A DNA stretch of 64,000 nt, taken from the NCBI RefSeq assembly GCF_900446215.1, contig NZ_UAQZ01000001.1:1798001-1862000 (forward strand), given 5' to 3'. The position numbers were made by a program, and so were the translations under genes. The notes under the pieces are model-generated. The model did no database searches, was not told where the DNA came from, and saw only the letters and a list, made by a program, of their open reading frames with translations. This document shows, one piece after another, positions 33,413 to 42,778 of the stretch (its first letter is position 1; the number at the start of each line of letters is the position of its first letter). This stretch comes from Burkholderia cenocepacia (lineage in GTDB: Bacteria > Pseudomonadota > Gammaproteobacteria > Burkholderiales > Burkholderiaceae).

Positions 33413-34753
33413 TCATGCCGGGTCGCCGCGCGAACCGGCGGCGGGCGTGGTGCGCGTCTCGCGCATCACGCACAGCGTCGCGACGGTCACGAGGCCGAGC
33501 GCAATGAGGAACAGCGACACCGGCCACGACGCGTGATAGCGCGCGAGCAGCGCGGTCGCGATCAGCGGCGACATCCCGCCCGCGAAGATCGATGCCACTT
33601 CGTGACCGAGCGCGACGCCCGAGTAGCGCACTTCGGTGCTGAACAGCTCGCCGACGAGCGCGGGCAGCGTGCCGATCATCGCGCCGTGGCTCACCGCCGT
33701 GCCGACCGTCAGCGCGAGCCACACGAGCGGCGTCACGCGCGTGTCGAGCAGCCAGAAGAACGGAAACGCGCACGCGACGAGGCTCAGCGCGCCGATCAGG
33801 TACACGGGCTTGCGGCCGATCCGGTCGGACAACCGGCCCCAGGCGAGCATCGCGCCCATTTCGACGATCATCGCGATCATCACGCCGGTCAGCATCGTGC
33901 CGTTCGGAATCCCGAGGTATTTTCCGTAGACGAGCGAGAACGCGAGGAAGATGTACGCGCCACCGTTCTCGGCCACGCGCAGCCCCATCGCGAGCAGGAT
34001 TTCCTTCGGATGGCGGCGGATGCACTCGACGATCGGCAAGTGCGTGTGCGCGCCGCGTTTGCCGGCCTGTTCGAAGTCGCGGCTTTCCGGCAGATGGCGG
34101 CGGATATAGATGCCGATCGCGAAAATGACGATGCTCGCGAGGAACGGCAGCCGCCAGCCCCACGCGCGGAACAGGTCGTCCGGCAGCGCCTGCGCGGCGA
34201 GGAACGCGATCGACGACAGCACGAAGCCGCCGCCCACGCCGAGCTGGCTCCACGCCGCGTAGTAGCCGCGCTGCCCGGGCGGCGCGTTCTCGCTGATCAT
34301 CAGCACGCCGCCACCCCATTCGCCGCCGGACGCGATGCCCTGCAGCAGGCGCAGCACGACGAGCGCGGCCGGCGCCCACAGGCCGATCTGCGCATAGGTC
34401 GGCAGCAGGCCGATCGCGAAGGTCGATGCGCCCATGATCAGCAGCGTCCAGACGAGCGACGCCTTGCGCCCGTAGCGATCGCCGACGTGGCCGAACACGA
34501 TCCCGCCGAGCGGCCGCGCGACGAAGCCGAGCGCGAACGCCGCGAATGCGGCGAGGCTGCCCGCGAGCGGGGAGGCGCCGGGGGGGAAGAACACGTGGCC
34601 GAACACCAGCGCCGCGGCCGTGCCGTACACGAAGAAGTCGTACCACTCCATCGCGTTGCCGGCGACGGAGGCGATGACGATCCGGCGCAGTTGCCGGTCG
34701 GCGAGCGGCGCGGCAGCGGCGCCCGGGGATTGCACGGTGTCGGTCGGGTACAT
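33413..34753 (-). CDS. MHS-family MFS transporter (shikimate/alpha-ketoglutarate type)
   Basis: 446 residues, 12 helices. VAGNAMEWYDFFVYGTAAAL, RPLGGIVFGHVGDRYGRK and LPESRDFEQ are hallmarks of metabolite:H+ symporters for carboxylates. Likely imports an organic acid used by the surrounding CoA-pathway genes. The start at 34753 matches family N-termini but has only a weak ribosome site; ATG 34801 is an alternative. Confidence 0.82.
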   Translation of the reverse strand: MYPTDTVQSPGAAAAPLADRQLRRIVIASVAGNAMEWYDFFVYGTAAALVFGHVFFPPGASPLAGSLAAFAAFALGFVARPLGGIVFGHVGDRYGRKASLVWTLLIMGASTFAIGLLPTYAQIGLWAPAALVVLRLLQGIASGGEWGGGVLMISENAPPGQRGYYAAWSQLGVGGGFVLSSIAFLAAQALPDDLFRAWGWRLPFLASIVIFAIGIYIRRHLPESRDFEQAGKRGAHTHLPIVECIRRHPKEILLAMGLRVAENGGAYIFLAFSLVYGKYLGIPNGTMLTGVMIAMIVEMGAMLAWGRLSDRIGRKPVYLIGALSLVACAFPFFWLLDTRVTPLVWLALTVGTAVSHGAMIGTLPALVGELFSTEVRYSGVALGHEVASIFAGGMSPLIATALLARYHASWPVSLFLIALGLVTVATLCVMRETRTTPAAGSRGDPA

Positions 34754-34870
34754 GGCGGACTCTGAAGGGGGAGGCAGGCGCGTGCCGTCTTCGCGATGCA
34801 TGCGGCACTGCGGGCTAGTGTTGTCGGCCCGCCGCTTCCCGGTCAAATCCGCAGAAAAAGGGGAGTGTCA

Positions 34871-35788
34871 TCACTCCCGCAAATGATGGTCGGCGCGTGC
34901 TGCGGCGCTTTCCCGCAGCAGCGCGATCATCCGTTGCGCGAGCGGCGGCACGTACGCGCCCGCGCGGTGCATCGCGCCGATGCGGCGGTCCAGTTCGAGT
35001 TCGCCGGCCCGCAGGTCGAGCGCGCGCAGCCCGGTCACCTGGGCGAGCGCGTCGGCGCCGCCGACGCACAGCAGCGACGTGCCGCGCAGCAACTGCAGCA
35101 GCGACGTGTTGCCGAAATCGGTCTCGACGCGCAGGCGCGGCGCCGGCAGCCCGCGCGCGCGGTATGCGTCGTCGATCCGGTGCCGCACCGGGATCGTCGT
35201 CTCCGGCAGCAGCCATTCCTGGTCGGCGAGATCCGCGAGCGTGAGCGCGCGCTTGCGCTGCAGCGGGTGGGCGGCATCGGCGAGCACCGTGAGCCGGTCG
35301 TCGAACAGCGCGATGGTGTCGAGCGCGGGGTCCGGCTGCTGCGGCTCGGGCGCCACCACCAGGTCGAGCTCGCCGGCCGCGAGCAGGTCGAGCAGCTCGC
35401 GCGCGAGCCGGCAGCGCAGCCGCAGCCGCGCGGCCGGCCGCTCGCGAATCAGTTGCCGGCACGCGCCGAGCACGAACGCGTTGGGCACGGTCGGCGAGTA
35501 GCCGACCCGCACGACGCCCTGTTCGCCGCCGCGGATCGCGCGCATCTCCTGCATTGCATCGTCGAATTCGAGCGCGATCCGCTGCGCGCGGGCGACGAAA
35601 CGCGCGCCGGCCGGCGTCGGCGTCATCCCGTTCGCGGTGCGCTCGAACAGCGTCACGCCGACCTGCGCCTCCAGCCGCTGCACGGCCTTGGTCAGCGCGG
35701 GCTGCGACAGCCCCAGCGCGTCGGCCGCCTTGCCGATGCTGCCGTGCCGCTCCACGGCCAGCAGGTACTCCAGATCGCGGGTATCCAT
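34871..35788 (-). CDS. LysR-family regulator of the acyl-CoA ligase operon
   Basis: 305 residues with N-terminal HTH (LEYLLAVERHGSIGKAADALGLSQPALTKAVQRLE) and a standard substrate-binding domain of the PcaQ/GbpR-like branch. It lies upstream of the MHS transporter on the same strand and is divergent from the acyl-CoA ligase operon; it probably controls one or both. Confidence 0.85.
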   Translation of the reverse strand: MDTRDLEYLLAVERHGSIGKAADALGLSQPALTKAVQRLEAQVGVTLFERTANGMTPTPAGARFVARAQRIALEFDDAMQEMRAIRGGEQGVVRVGYSPTVPNAFVLGACRQLIRERPAARLRLRCRLARELLDLLAAGELDLVVAPEPQQPDPALDTIALFDDRLTVLADAAHPLQRKRALTLADLADQEWLLPETTIPVRHRIDDAYRARGLPAPRLRVETDFGNTSLLQLLRGTSLLCVGGADALAQVTGLRALDLRAGELELDRRIGAMHRAGAYVPPLAQRMIALLRESAAARADHHLRE

Positions 35789-35803
35789 CAGGGGATTCCT
35801 GTC

Positions 35804-35821
35804 GGTTATGACTTTATATCC
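35804..35821. promoter_or_regulatory. LysR-box-like inverted repeat before the acyl-CoA ligase gene
   Basis: GGTTATGACTTTATATCC has imperfect inverted arms (5 of 6 pairs) and the T-N11-A core. It sits 15 bp upstream of the LysR start and about 70 bp upstream of the ligase start. Confidence 0.4.
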
Positions 35822-35889
35822 GGTAATGCATTGTGGTGATGCCTCGGCATCTTACAGACTGGCGGCACTGTTCGACCAGGAGAATCGTC

Positions 35890-37443
35890 TTGAGCTTCGC
35901 CTATTTCCTGCGGCGCGCGGCCCGCTACTGGGGCAGCCAGCCCGCCGTGGTCCACCGCGACCGCGCCGTCACGTACCGTCAGCTCGACGAACGTTCGACG
36001 CGCCTCGCGAACGCGCTGCGCGGCCTCGGCTTCGCGCGCGGCGAGCGTATCGCCGTGCAGGCGCGCAACTGCATCGAGCTCGTCGAGATCGAGTGCGCGC
36101 TGTACAAGGCGGGTCTCGTGAAAGCCGCGCTGAATCCGCGCTTCACGGCGGCCGAGGCCGCCGACGTCGTCGGCAACTGCACGCCCGTCGCGTTCATCGG
36201 CGGGCGCGGCTATACGGACTACACGCCCGATTCGCCGGGCTTCGGGTCGGTCGAGCGGTTCGTGTCGCTCGACGGCGCGGTCTCCGGCTACCTCGACTAC
36301 GAAACGCTGCTCGCGAAGGGGAGCGATACGGCGCCCGACTACGTACCGGCGGCCGACGATCTCGCGGTGCTGCACTTCTCGTCCGGCTCGACCGGGCGCA
36401 TCAAGGCGGCGATGCAGAGCTACGGCAACCGGCTCGCGTCGCTGCGCAAGATCGTGCTCGGGATGGACCGTCCCGCGCAGCCCGGCGACCGGCTCGCGCT
36501 GATCGGGCCGATCACGCACGCGTCGGGGATGCTGATGCAGCCCTACCTGTTCTGCGGCGCGACGCTGGTGCTGTTCGACGCGTTCGAGCCCGCGCAATTC
36601 CTCGCCGAAGTCGCGCGCCAGCGCATCACGCACACGTTCATGGTGCCGGCGATGGTCAACATGCTGCTCAACACGCCGGCGCTCGCGCAGGCCGACCTGC
36701 GCAGCCTGAAGGTGCTCGGCTACGGCGCCGCGCCGATGGCGCCCGCGCGGATCGAGGAAGCATGGGCGCGCATCGGCCCGGTGCTGTCGCAAGGCTACGG
36801 CGCGAGCGAATCGACGTCGGGCGTCACGCGGCTGGGGATCGCCGATCACGCGCATGCGCTGCTGCACGACCGCGAGCGGCTCGCGTCGTGCGGCCGGCCG
36901 CTCGGCGAAACGGAAGTGCGGGTGGTCGATGCGGACGGGCGCGAAGTCGAGGGCGATGCGATCGGCGAGCTGGTGATTCGCGGCGCGGACGTGTTCCAGG
37001 GCTACTGGAATGCGCCGGAGCTGACGCGCGAGGTGCTGATCGACGGCTGGCTGCACACCGGCGACCTCGCCCGCACCGATCGAGAAGGCTTCATCTACCT
37101 GGTCGACCGCAAGCACGACATGATCATTTCGGGCGGCTTCAACGTGTATCCGACCGAAGTCGAAGCGGCGCTGTACCGGCACGAAAGCGTGCTCGAGGCC
37201 TGCGTCGTCGGCGTGCCAGACGACAAGTGGGGCGAGGCCGTGAAGGCCGTCGTCGTGCTGCGTGCCGGCCATGCCGCGCAGGCGGCCGACCTCGTCGCGC
37301 ACTGCCGCGCGCAGCTCGCCGACTACAAGGCGCCGCGCTCGGTCGATTTCGTCGCGGAGCTGCCGAAGAACGCGAGCGGCAAGATCGCCCGCAAGCTCGT
37401 GCGCGAGCCGTACTGGCGCGGCGTCACGCGTCGCGTCAACTGA
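35890..37443 (+). CDS. AMP-dependent acyl-CoA ligase (class I ANL)
   Basis: 517 residues. Motifs: P-loop FSSGSTGRIKAAMQ, GYGASESTSG, DGWLHTGDLARTD, ISGGFNVYPTEVEAAL and the C-terminal KNASGKIARK with the adenylation Lys. It activates a carboxylic acid to its CoA thioester; the substrate is unknown. I place the start at TTG 35890 (SFAYFLRRAARYWG) since AGGAGA precedes it and the family N-terminus fits; the ATG at 35833 has no ribosome site and overlaps the promoter region. Confidence 0.83.
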   Translation: MSFAYFLRRAARYWGSQPAVVHRDRAVTYRQLDERSTRLANALRGLGFARGERIAVQARNCIELVEIECALYKAGLVKAALNPRFTAAEAADVVGNCTPVAFIGGRGYTDYTPDSPGFGSVERFVSLDGAVSGYLDYETLLAKGSDTAPDYVPAADDLAVLHFSSGSTGRIKAAMQSYGNRLASLRKIVLGMDRPAQPGDRLALIGPITHASGMLMQPYLFCGATLVLFDAFEPAQFLAEVARQRITHTFMVPAMVNMLLNTPALAQADLRSLKVLGYGAAPMAPARIEEAWARIGPVLSQGYGASESTSGVTRLGIADHAHALLHDRERLASCGRPLGETEVRVVDADGREVEGDAIGELVIRGADVFQGYWNAPELTREVLIDGWLHTGDLARTDREGFIYLVDRKHDMIISGGFNVYPTEVEAALYRHESVLEACVVGVPDDKWGEAVKAVVVLRAGHAAQAADLVAHCRAQLADYKAPRSVDFVAELPKNASGKIARKLVREPYWRGVTRRVN

Positions 37444-37454
37444 AGGAGTCCGCC

Positions 37455-38642
37455 ATGTTCGATCATCTGCAACGCCCCGAATTCGTCGCGCTGCGCGCGG
37501 CCGTGCTGCGCTTCGTCGACGACGAGCTGCGCCCGATCGAGCGCGAGCTCGGGCTCGACTCGGAAGACGTGTGGCCGCGCGACGTGCTGCGCCGCGTGTG
37601 GCAACGCTCGGCCGCGCTCGGCTTCTATACCGCGAGCCTGCCGGTCGAGATCGGCGGCCAGGGGCTGTCGATCGCCGAGGTGTGCGCGCTGAAGGCCGAC
37701 CTGGCCGCCTGCGGCGCGGCGCTCGCGCCGCACGTGCTCGGCGAACTCGGCGGGCCGCCGCGCATCGGCAACATGCTGAAGTACGCGACCACCGCGCAAC
37801 TCGACCGCTATTTCCGGCCGGTGATGCGCGGCGAGAAATCGACGTGCTTCGCGCTGACCGAGCCGCACTCGGGTTCGGATGCGATGAGCATCCGCACGAC
37901 GGCGGTCGAGGACGGCGATGCACTCGTCATCAACGGCACGAAGCACTACATCAGCGGCGCGCCATTCGCCGATTTCGCGATCGTGATGTGCGTGACCGAC
38001 GCAACCGCGACGCCGCCGCAGATCACGGCCGTGCTGGTCGATCTCGACCTGCCGGGCGTGAGCGTTCAGCATGAGTACGTGCCGATGTCGGGCCAGCACA
38101 TCGACGCGGACATCCGCTTCGTCGACGTGCGCGTGCCGCGCGAGAACGTGTTCGGCGGGGTCGGCAACGGCTTCCGGCTCGGCATGTCGCGCATCAACGT
38201 GAACCGGCTGCTGCATTGCCCGACGATGCTGGGCCTCGCGATGTCCGCGTATCGCGCGTCGCTCGACCATGCGCGCACGCGCCGGCAGTTCGGCGGCCCG
38301 ATCGCGCGCTTCCAGGCGATCCAGCACATGCTCGCCGACATGGCGGCCGCGCTGTGGGCGTGCGAAAGCATGATCGCGCACACGGCGGCCCTCGCCGATG
38401 CGGGCGCCGACCTGCGGATGACGGCGTCCGCGTGCAAGCTGTACGTGTCGGAGCGGTGCTTCGAGGTCGCGGACAAGGCCGTGCAGATTCACGGCAACGT
38501 CGGCGTGACGCGCGGCCATCCGGTCGAGCAGACGTTCCGCAAGCTGCGGATGTTCCGCATCCTGACCGGCACGAGCGAGATCCAGCGCAACGCGATCGCG
38601 AAGGCGATTCTCGACCCGGCCGGCGCGGGGCGCGACGCATGA
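37455..38642 (+). CDS. Acyl-CoA-dehydrogenase-like flavoprotein with missing catalytic Glu
   Basis: 395 residues of the acyl-CoA dehydrogenase family (CFALTEPHSGSDAMSIRTTA, YISGAPFADFAIVM, RTRRQFGGPI, VQIHGNVGVTRGHPVEQTFR). The two positions known to carry the catalytic base are not Glu: the medium-chain-type site (EGTSEIQ in the family) reads LTGTSEIQ with Thr371, and the isovaleryl/long-chain-type site before Arg251 is Asn250. It may be a reductase, a non-dehydrogenase or use another base. Starts 11 bp after the ligase stop with GGAG; part of the ligase-dehydrogenase-CoA-transferase operon. Confidence 0.8.
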   Translation: MFDHLQRPEFVALRAAVLRFVDDELRPIERELGLDSEDVWPRDVLRRVWQRSAALGFYTASLPVEIGGQGLSIAEVCALKADLAACGAALAPHVLGELGGPPRIGNMLKYATTAQLDRYFRPVMRGEKSTCFALTEPHSGSDAMSIRTTAVEDGDALVINGTKHYISGAPFADFAIVMCVTDATATPPQITAVLVDLDLPGVSVQHEYVPMSGQHIDADIRFVDVRVPRENVFGGVGNGFRLGMSRINVNRLLHCPTMLGLAMSAYRASLDHARTRRQFGGPIARFQAIQHMLADMAAALWACESMIAHTAALADAGADLRMTASACKLYVSERCFEVADKAVQIHGNVGVTRGHPVEQTFRKLRMFRILTGTSEIQRNAIAKAILDPAGAGRDA

Positions 38643-39781
38643 CGACCCGCGGCACGCGCGGCGCGTGGCCGGCCGGCGACGATCACGCGCCCGCATGGTC
38701 GTGCCTGCGCGGCGTGCGGATCGTCGATGCCGGCCAGTTGCTGCCCGGCCCGCATGCGTGCGCGCTGCTGCGCCAGCTCGGCGCCGACGTGATCAAGGTC
38801 GAGCCGCCGGGCGGCGACGCGTTGCGGCAGTTTGGCGCCGACACGTTCGCGCAGTTCAACCGCGGCAAGCGCTCGCTCGTGCTCGACCTGAAGACGCCGG
38901 ACGGGCGCGCGCGCTTTCTCGATCTGGTGCGCGACGCCGATGCGGTGGTCGAAGGCAACCGGCCGGGCGTGATGGCGCGGCTCGGGCTCGATTACGCGAC
39001 GCTGGCCCGCGCGAACCCGCGCATCGTGCTGTGCTCGATCACCGGCTACGGGCAGGACGGTCCGTATGCGAACCGACCCGGCCACGACCTGAATTTTCTC
39101 GCCGATGCCGGCTACTGGTCGGTGCCCGCGCAACTGCACGACACCGTCGCGCGGCCGCGCGTGCGGCTCGCCGATCATGCGGCCGCGATGCATGCGGCGC
39201 TCGCGCTGGCCGTCGCGGTGATGAGCGCGCGATCGAACGGGCTCGGCCAGCACCTCGACGTGTCGATTCACGATGCGATGTTCGCGTGGACCGCTCCGGC
39301 CGCCTGGGCGCTGCGCACGGGCCGCGATACGCCGGATGCCGCCCGCTGGGTGATGCCCGACAACGACCTGTTCGAAACCGCCGACGGGCGGCACATCGCG
39401 CTCGCGACGTTCGAGGACAAGTTCTGGGCCGCGTTCGCCGACGCGCTCGGCGATGCATGTCCGGCGCTGCGGGAGCCGCGCTACGCACGGCGCGCGGGCC
39501 GGCAGCAGCACCGGCACGCGCTCGGCGCGCAGTTGCGCGCGCTGTTCGCGACGCGTACGCAGGACGACTGGATGCGCGTGCTCGGCGCGCTCGGGCTGCC
39601 GGTGTCGCGCGTGCCCGATGCCAGCGAGCTGTTCGACGATCCGCAGGTGCGGGCTCGCGGCGCCGCGCGCGAAGTGGCGGCCGACCGCACGCTCGCGGTG
39701 CGCTTCCCGGTGAAATTCTCGCTCGGGCTGCCGGACGGCGACGACCGTGTGGCGGCGCCTGGCGAGCACGGCGGCGGGTAG
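38639..39781 (+). CDS. CaiB/BaiF family (class III) CoA-transferase
   Basis: 380 residues. LRGVRIVDAGQLLPGPHACALLRQLGADVIKVEPPGGD, FNRGKRSLVLDLKTPDGR and a GHDLNFLADAGYW segment holding the expected catalytic Asp show a type III CoA-transferase. It moves CoA between carboxylic acids, or in some members acts with a racemase function. Its ATG overlaps the preceding stop codon (GCATGA), so it is coupled to the dehydrogenase-like gene. Confidence 0.83.
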   Translation: MTTRGTRGAWPAGDDHAPAWSCLRGVRIVDAGQLLPGPHACALLRQLGADVIKVEPPGGDALRQFGADTFAQFNRGKRSLVLDLKTPDGRARFLDLVRDADAVVEGNRPGVMARLGLDYATLARANPRIVLCSITGYGQDGPYANRPGHDLNFLADAGYWSVPAQLHDTVARPRVRLADHAAAMHAALALAVAVMSARSNGLGQHLDVSIHDAMFAWTAPAAWALRTGRDTPDAARWVMPDNDLFETADGRHIALATFEDKFWAAFADALGDACPALREPRYARRAGRQQHRHALGAQLRALFATRTQDDWMRVLGALGLPVSRVPDASELFDDPQVRARGAAREVAADRTLAVRFPVKFSLGLPDGDDRVAAPGEHGGG

Positions 39782-39824
39782 CGCGACGCCCCGACCGCCC
39801 ACGATAACGAAACAGGAGACAGCC

Positions 39825-41123
39825 ATGACGAATGGTGCGCAGTACCGCCCCGGACGGGCGTGGTCCATCGCGACGATGCTCGCGCTGATGATGCTGGTGA
39901 ATTTTCTCGACAAGGTCGTGCTCGGCCTCGTGTCGGTGCCGATGATGCGCGACCTGCATCTGAGCCCGACGCAGTTCGGCGTGATCGGCGGCAGCCTCAA
40001 CTGGCTGTTCGCGGTCGCGGCGGTCGCGGGCGGCATCGCCGCGAATCGCTGGCCCGCGAAATGGCTGCTGTTCGCGATGGCCGCCGCGTGGGCGCTGCTG
40101 CAATTGCCGATGCTGGTGGCCGGCTCGATCTGGGTCGTCATCGCGTGCCGCGTGCTGCTCGGCATCGGCGAAGGCCCCGCGTCGCCGGTTGCGACGCACG
40201 CGATCTACAAGTGGTTTCCCGATACGCGGCGCAACCTGCCCGTCGCGCTGCTGCACCAGGGCAGCGCGCTCGGCCTGCTGATCGCGGGGTTGTCGATTCC
40301 AGTCATCACGACGCACTGGGGCTGGCGCGCGAACTTCGCGGTGCTCGCGCTGCTCGGGGCCGTGTGGTGCATTGCGTGGGCGGTGCTCGGCGAGGAGGGC
40401 ACGCTGGCGCGGGCGCCGCGCGCGGCGGGCGGCGACCGCGTGCCGTACGGCCGGTTGCTGACCGACCGCACGGTGCTCGGCAACTTCCTCGGCCACTTCG
40501 CGGCGAACTGGATTCTCGCGATGACGCTCACGTGGATGCCCACCTACCTGCAGCTCGGGCTCGGCTTCGGGCCGCACGAGGCCGGCCGCATGTTTGCGCT
40601 GTTCGTCGCGGTCACGTCGCCGCTCAGCCTCGCGCTCGCATGGCTGTCGCAGACCCTGCTCGCGCGCGGCATGCCGTCGCGCCACGGCCGCGGCACCTTC
40701 ATCGCGATCACGCTGGCGGTCGCCGGCGCGATGCTGGCGATGCTGCCGGTGCCGGACGTCCCGCGCGCGGCCAAGCTCGTGCTGCTGACGCTCGGCAGCG
40801 GCCTCACCTTGACCATGTACTCGATTGGCCCCGCGATGCTCGCCGAAGTGACGCCGGACGCGCAGCGCGGCGGCGTGCTCGCGCTCAGCAACGGTTTCGC
40901 GTCGCTCGCGGGCCTGGGCGCGCCGGTCGTCACCGGGATGCTGATCGAGGGCGCCGGCGCGTCGGTCGCACACGGCTTCGAACAGGCCAGCCTCGTGTGC
41001 GGGGTCGTGCTGATCGCGTGCGGCGTGCTCGGCGCCTGGTGCCTCGATCCGCAGCGCTCGCTGCGGCGTCTCTCGGGCGAAGCGGCGCGCGCCGATTCGC
41101 CGGTCGGCGCGTGCGGCCGCTAG
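39825..41123 (+). CDS. MFS transporter (ACS-like) in the CoA-pathway operon
   Basis: 432 residues, 12 helices; MLVNFLDKVVLGLVSVPMMRDLHLSPTQFGVIGG and RVLLGIGEGPASPVATHAIYKWFPDTRR are typical of the anion:cation symporter group that carries organic acids. AGGAGA precedes the ATG. Placed 43 bp after the CoA-transferase gene and before a porin, so it likely imports the pathway substrate. Confidence 0.83.
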   Translation: MTNGAQYRPGRAWSIATMLALMMLVNFLDKVVLGLVSVPMMRDLHLSPTQFGVIGGSLNWLFAVAAVAGGIAANRWPAKWLLFAMAAAWALLQLPMLVAGSIWVVIACRVLLGIGEGPASPVATHAIYKWFPDTRRNLPVALLHQGSALGLLIAGLSIPVITTHWGWRANFAVLALLGAVWCIAWAVLGEEGTLARAPRAAGGDRVPYGRLLTDRTVLGNFLGHFAANWILAMTLTWMPTYLQLGLGFGPHEAGRMFALFVAVTSPLSLALAWLSQTLLARGMPSRHGRGTFIAITLAVAGAMLAMLPVPDVPRAAKLVLLTLGSGLTLTMYSIGPAMLAEVTPDAQRGGVLALSNGFASLAGLGAPVVTGMLIEGAGASVAHGFEQASLVCGVVLIACGVLGAWCLDPQRSLRRLSGEAARADSPVGACGR

Positions 41124-41231
41124 CGCCGCGCATCGCATCGGTTTCGGCGTGCGGCCGGCTTGCCGGTCGGCGCGCCTTTCGACGGCAGGCAGTACCACGA
41201 TACGCCGCGCAACGACGCGGCAGGAGGAGAC

Positions 41232-42290
41232 ATGAAGAAGATGATCGCGGCGACGCTGGTCGGCGCGCTGTGTGCAAGCGCGCACGCGCAGTCGAGCGTG
41301 ACGCTGTTCGGCCGGATCGGCGGTGGCGTGCGGTGGGTCAACGGGCTGCCGGGCGGCAGCCAGGTCGGCTTCAACAACAACATCATCGCGGGAAACGAGT
41401 TCGGCATCCGCGGCCGGGAGGATCTCGGCAACGGGCTCAAGGCGCTGTTCGTGCTCGACGGCGCGTTCAACAGCGGCAACGGCGCGCTCAAGACGTCGGG
41501 CACGCTGTTTTCGCAGGCGGCGTATGTCGGCCTCGCCGGCGATTTCGGCCGCCTGACGCTCGGCCGCCAGTTCAACGTCGCGGAGGATCTCGGCATCGCG
41601 CTCGATCCGCTCGGCGGGCGCGGCCAGTCGCTCGCGGTCGAGCCGGGCGTGCTGTTCGACGGCAACTTCTTCACGCTCGATTCGCGTTTCAACAACACGA
41701 TCAAGTATCTCGGGCAGGTGGGCGGGCTGCGCTTCGGCGCGAACTATTCGCCGGGCGGCGTCGCCGGCCGCTCGCATGCGGGCACCAGCTATTCGACGGC
41801 CGCGATGTATACGTATTCGGACCTGATGGGCGGCGTGTCGTACGCGAAGACGTACAGCCCCGACGGCTCGCAATCCGCGCAGACGATCCAGGCGGGCGGC
41901 ACGCTGCAACTCGGCCGCGCGCGCTTCTACCTGAGCTATGCGTCGCTGAACGTGCGCGCGAACAAGGCCGGCGCGCCGTCGCGACGCGACGATATCCCGT
42001 CGTTCGGCGTCGTCGTTCAGCCGCTGCCGTCGGTGCAGTTGAGCGCGGCCGCGTTCTACGATCGCGCGCGCAATCTCGGCAACGTGTCGGGCGCGGACGG
42101 CCACAAGCTGACGACCTACGCGATCGCCGAGTATTTCCTGTCGAAGCGCACCGAGCTGTATGTCGAAGTCGACCGCAACGGGATGACGGGCGCGTACATG
42201 CGCGATCCGGCGACGATCGCGGCGCTGAACCTGCGGCGCGGCGCGAGCGCGACGACCGGCATGTCGATCGGGCTGATGACGCAGTTCTGA
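41232..42290 (+). CDS. Gram-negative general porin
   Basis: 352 residues with signal peptide (cleavage after ASAHA), mature start QSSVTLFGRIGGGVRWVN, porin hallmarks NEFGIRGREDLGNGLKALFVLDG and FGRLTLGRQFNV, and a terminal Phe. Strong AGGAGG ribosome site. It ends the ligase-dehydrogenase-transferase-MFS gene row and probably provides outer-membrane entry for the same substrate. Confidence 0.87.
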   Translation: MKKMIAATLVGALCASAHAQSSVTLFGRIGGGVRWVNGLPGGSQVGFNNNIIAGNEFGIRGREDLGNGLKALFVLDGAFNSGNGALKTSGTLFSQAAYVGLAGDFGRLTLGRQFNVAEDLGIALDPLGGRGQSLAVEPGVLFDGNFFTLDSRFNNTIKYLGQVGGLRFGANYSPGGVAGRSHAGTSYSTAAMYTYSDLMGGVSYAKTYSPDGSQSAQTIQAGGTLQLGRARFYLSYASLNVRANKAGAPSRRDDIPSFGVVVQPLPSVQLSAAAFYDRARNLGNVSGADGHKLTTYAIAEYFLSKRTELYVEVDRNGMTGAYMRDPATIAALNLRRGASATTGMSIGLMTQF

Positions 42291-42329
42291 AGTCTTCCCT
42301 TCAACGATTTTCAGGAGCGTGATTCGATC

Positions 42330-42731
42330 ATGCGTACTTCATCCAGAATGGCCGCGGGGCTGCTGACAGCAGCGTGCTGGACCCTCGTCGCCCATGCGCA
42401 GCCCGACGCCGCGAGCGCGGCGGTTCCGTCGTCATCGACTGCGATCGCACAGGAATCCGCGCAAGCGCCAGCACCGGCGTCGGCCGGCGTGCCGCCCGCG
42501 CAGCGCACGGCGGCCGACCGCAAGCTGAAGCGCCGCGTCAGCACCGCGCTCGCCCGCACGAAAAACCTGAACGCGACGCGCATCCTCGTGCGCGTGCGCG
42601 ACGGCGGCGTGACGCTCGCGGGCTCGGTCACCGATACGGCCCAGGTGAATCTCGCCGCGGCGGTCGCGCGGCGCGTCGACGGCGTGACGTCGGTATCGAA
42701 CCAGTTGCGCATCGACGGCCAGCAGCCGTGA
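42330..42731 (+). CDS. Periplasmic BON-domain protein
   Basis: 133 residues: signal peptide ending AHAQ, an Ala/Pro/Ser-rich linker to about residue 58, then one BON domain (KRRVSTALARTKNLNATRILVRVRDGGVTLAGSVTD ... VDGVTSVSNQLRI). BON domains bind membranes or envelope polymers. It lies 39 bp after the porin gene and just before a serine hydrolase gene. No other motif. Confidence 0.83.
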   Translation: MRTSSRMAAGLLTAACWTLVAHAQPDAASAAVPSSSTAIAQESAQAPAPASAGVPPAQRTAADRKLKRRVSTALARTKNLNATRILVRVRDGGVTLAGSVTDTAQVNLAAAVARRVDGVTSVSNQLRIDGQQP

Positions 42732-42778
42732 TGTCCGCGCGCATCGCGCGATCCTTTTCCACCAGGAGGCATGATCCG

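Noticed and set aside
39039-42104. 1021-residue minus-strand open frame
   Set aside because: Antisense to the CoA-transferase, MFS and porin genes, which have full family motifs.
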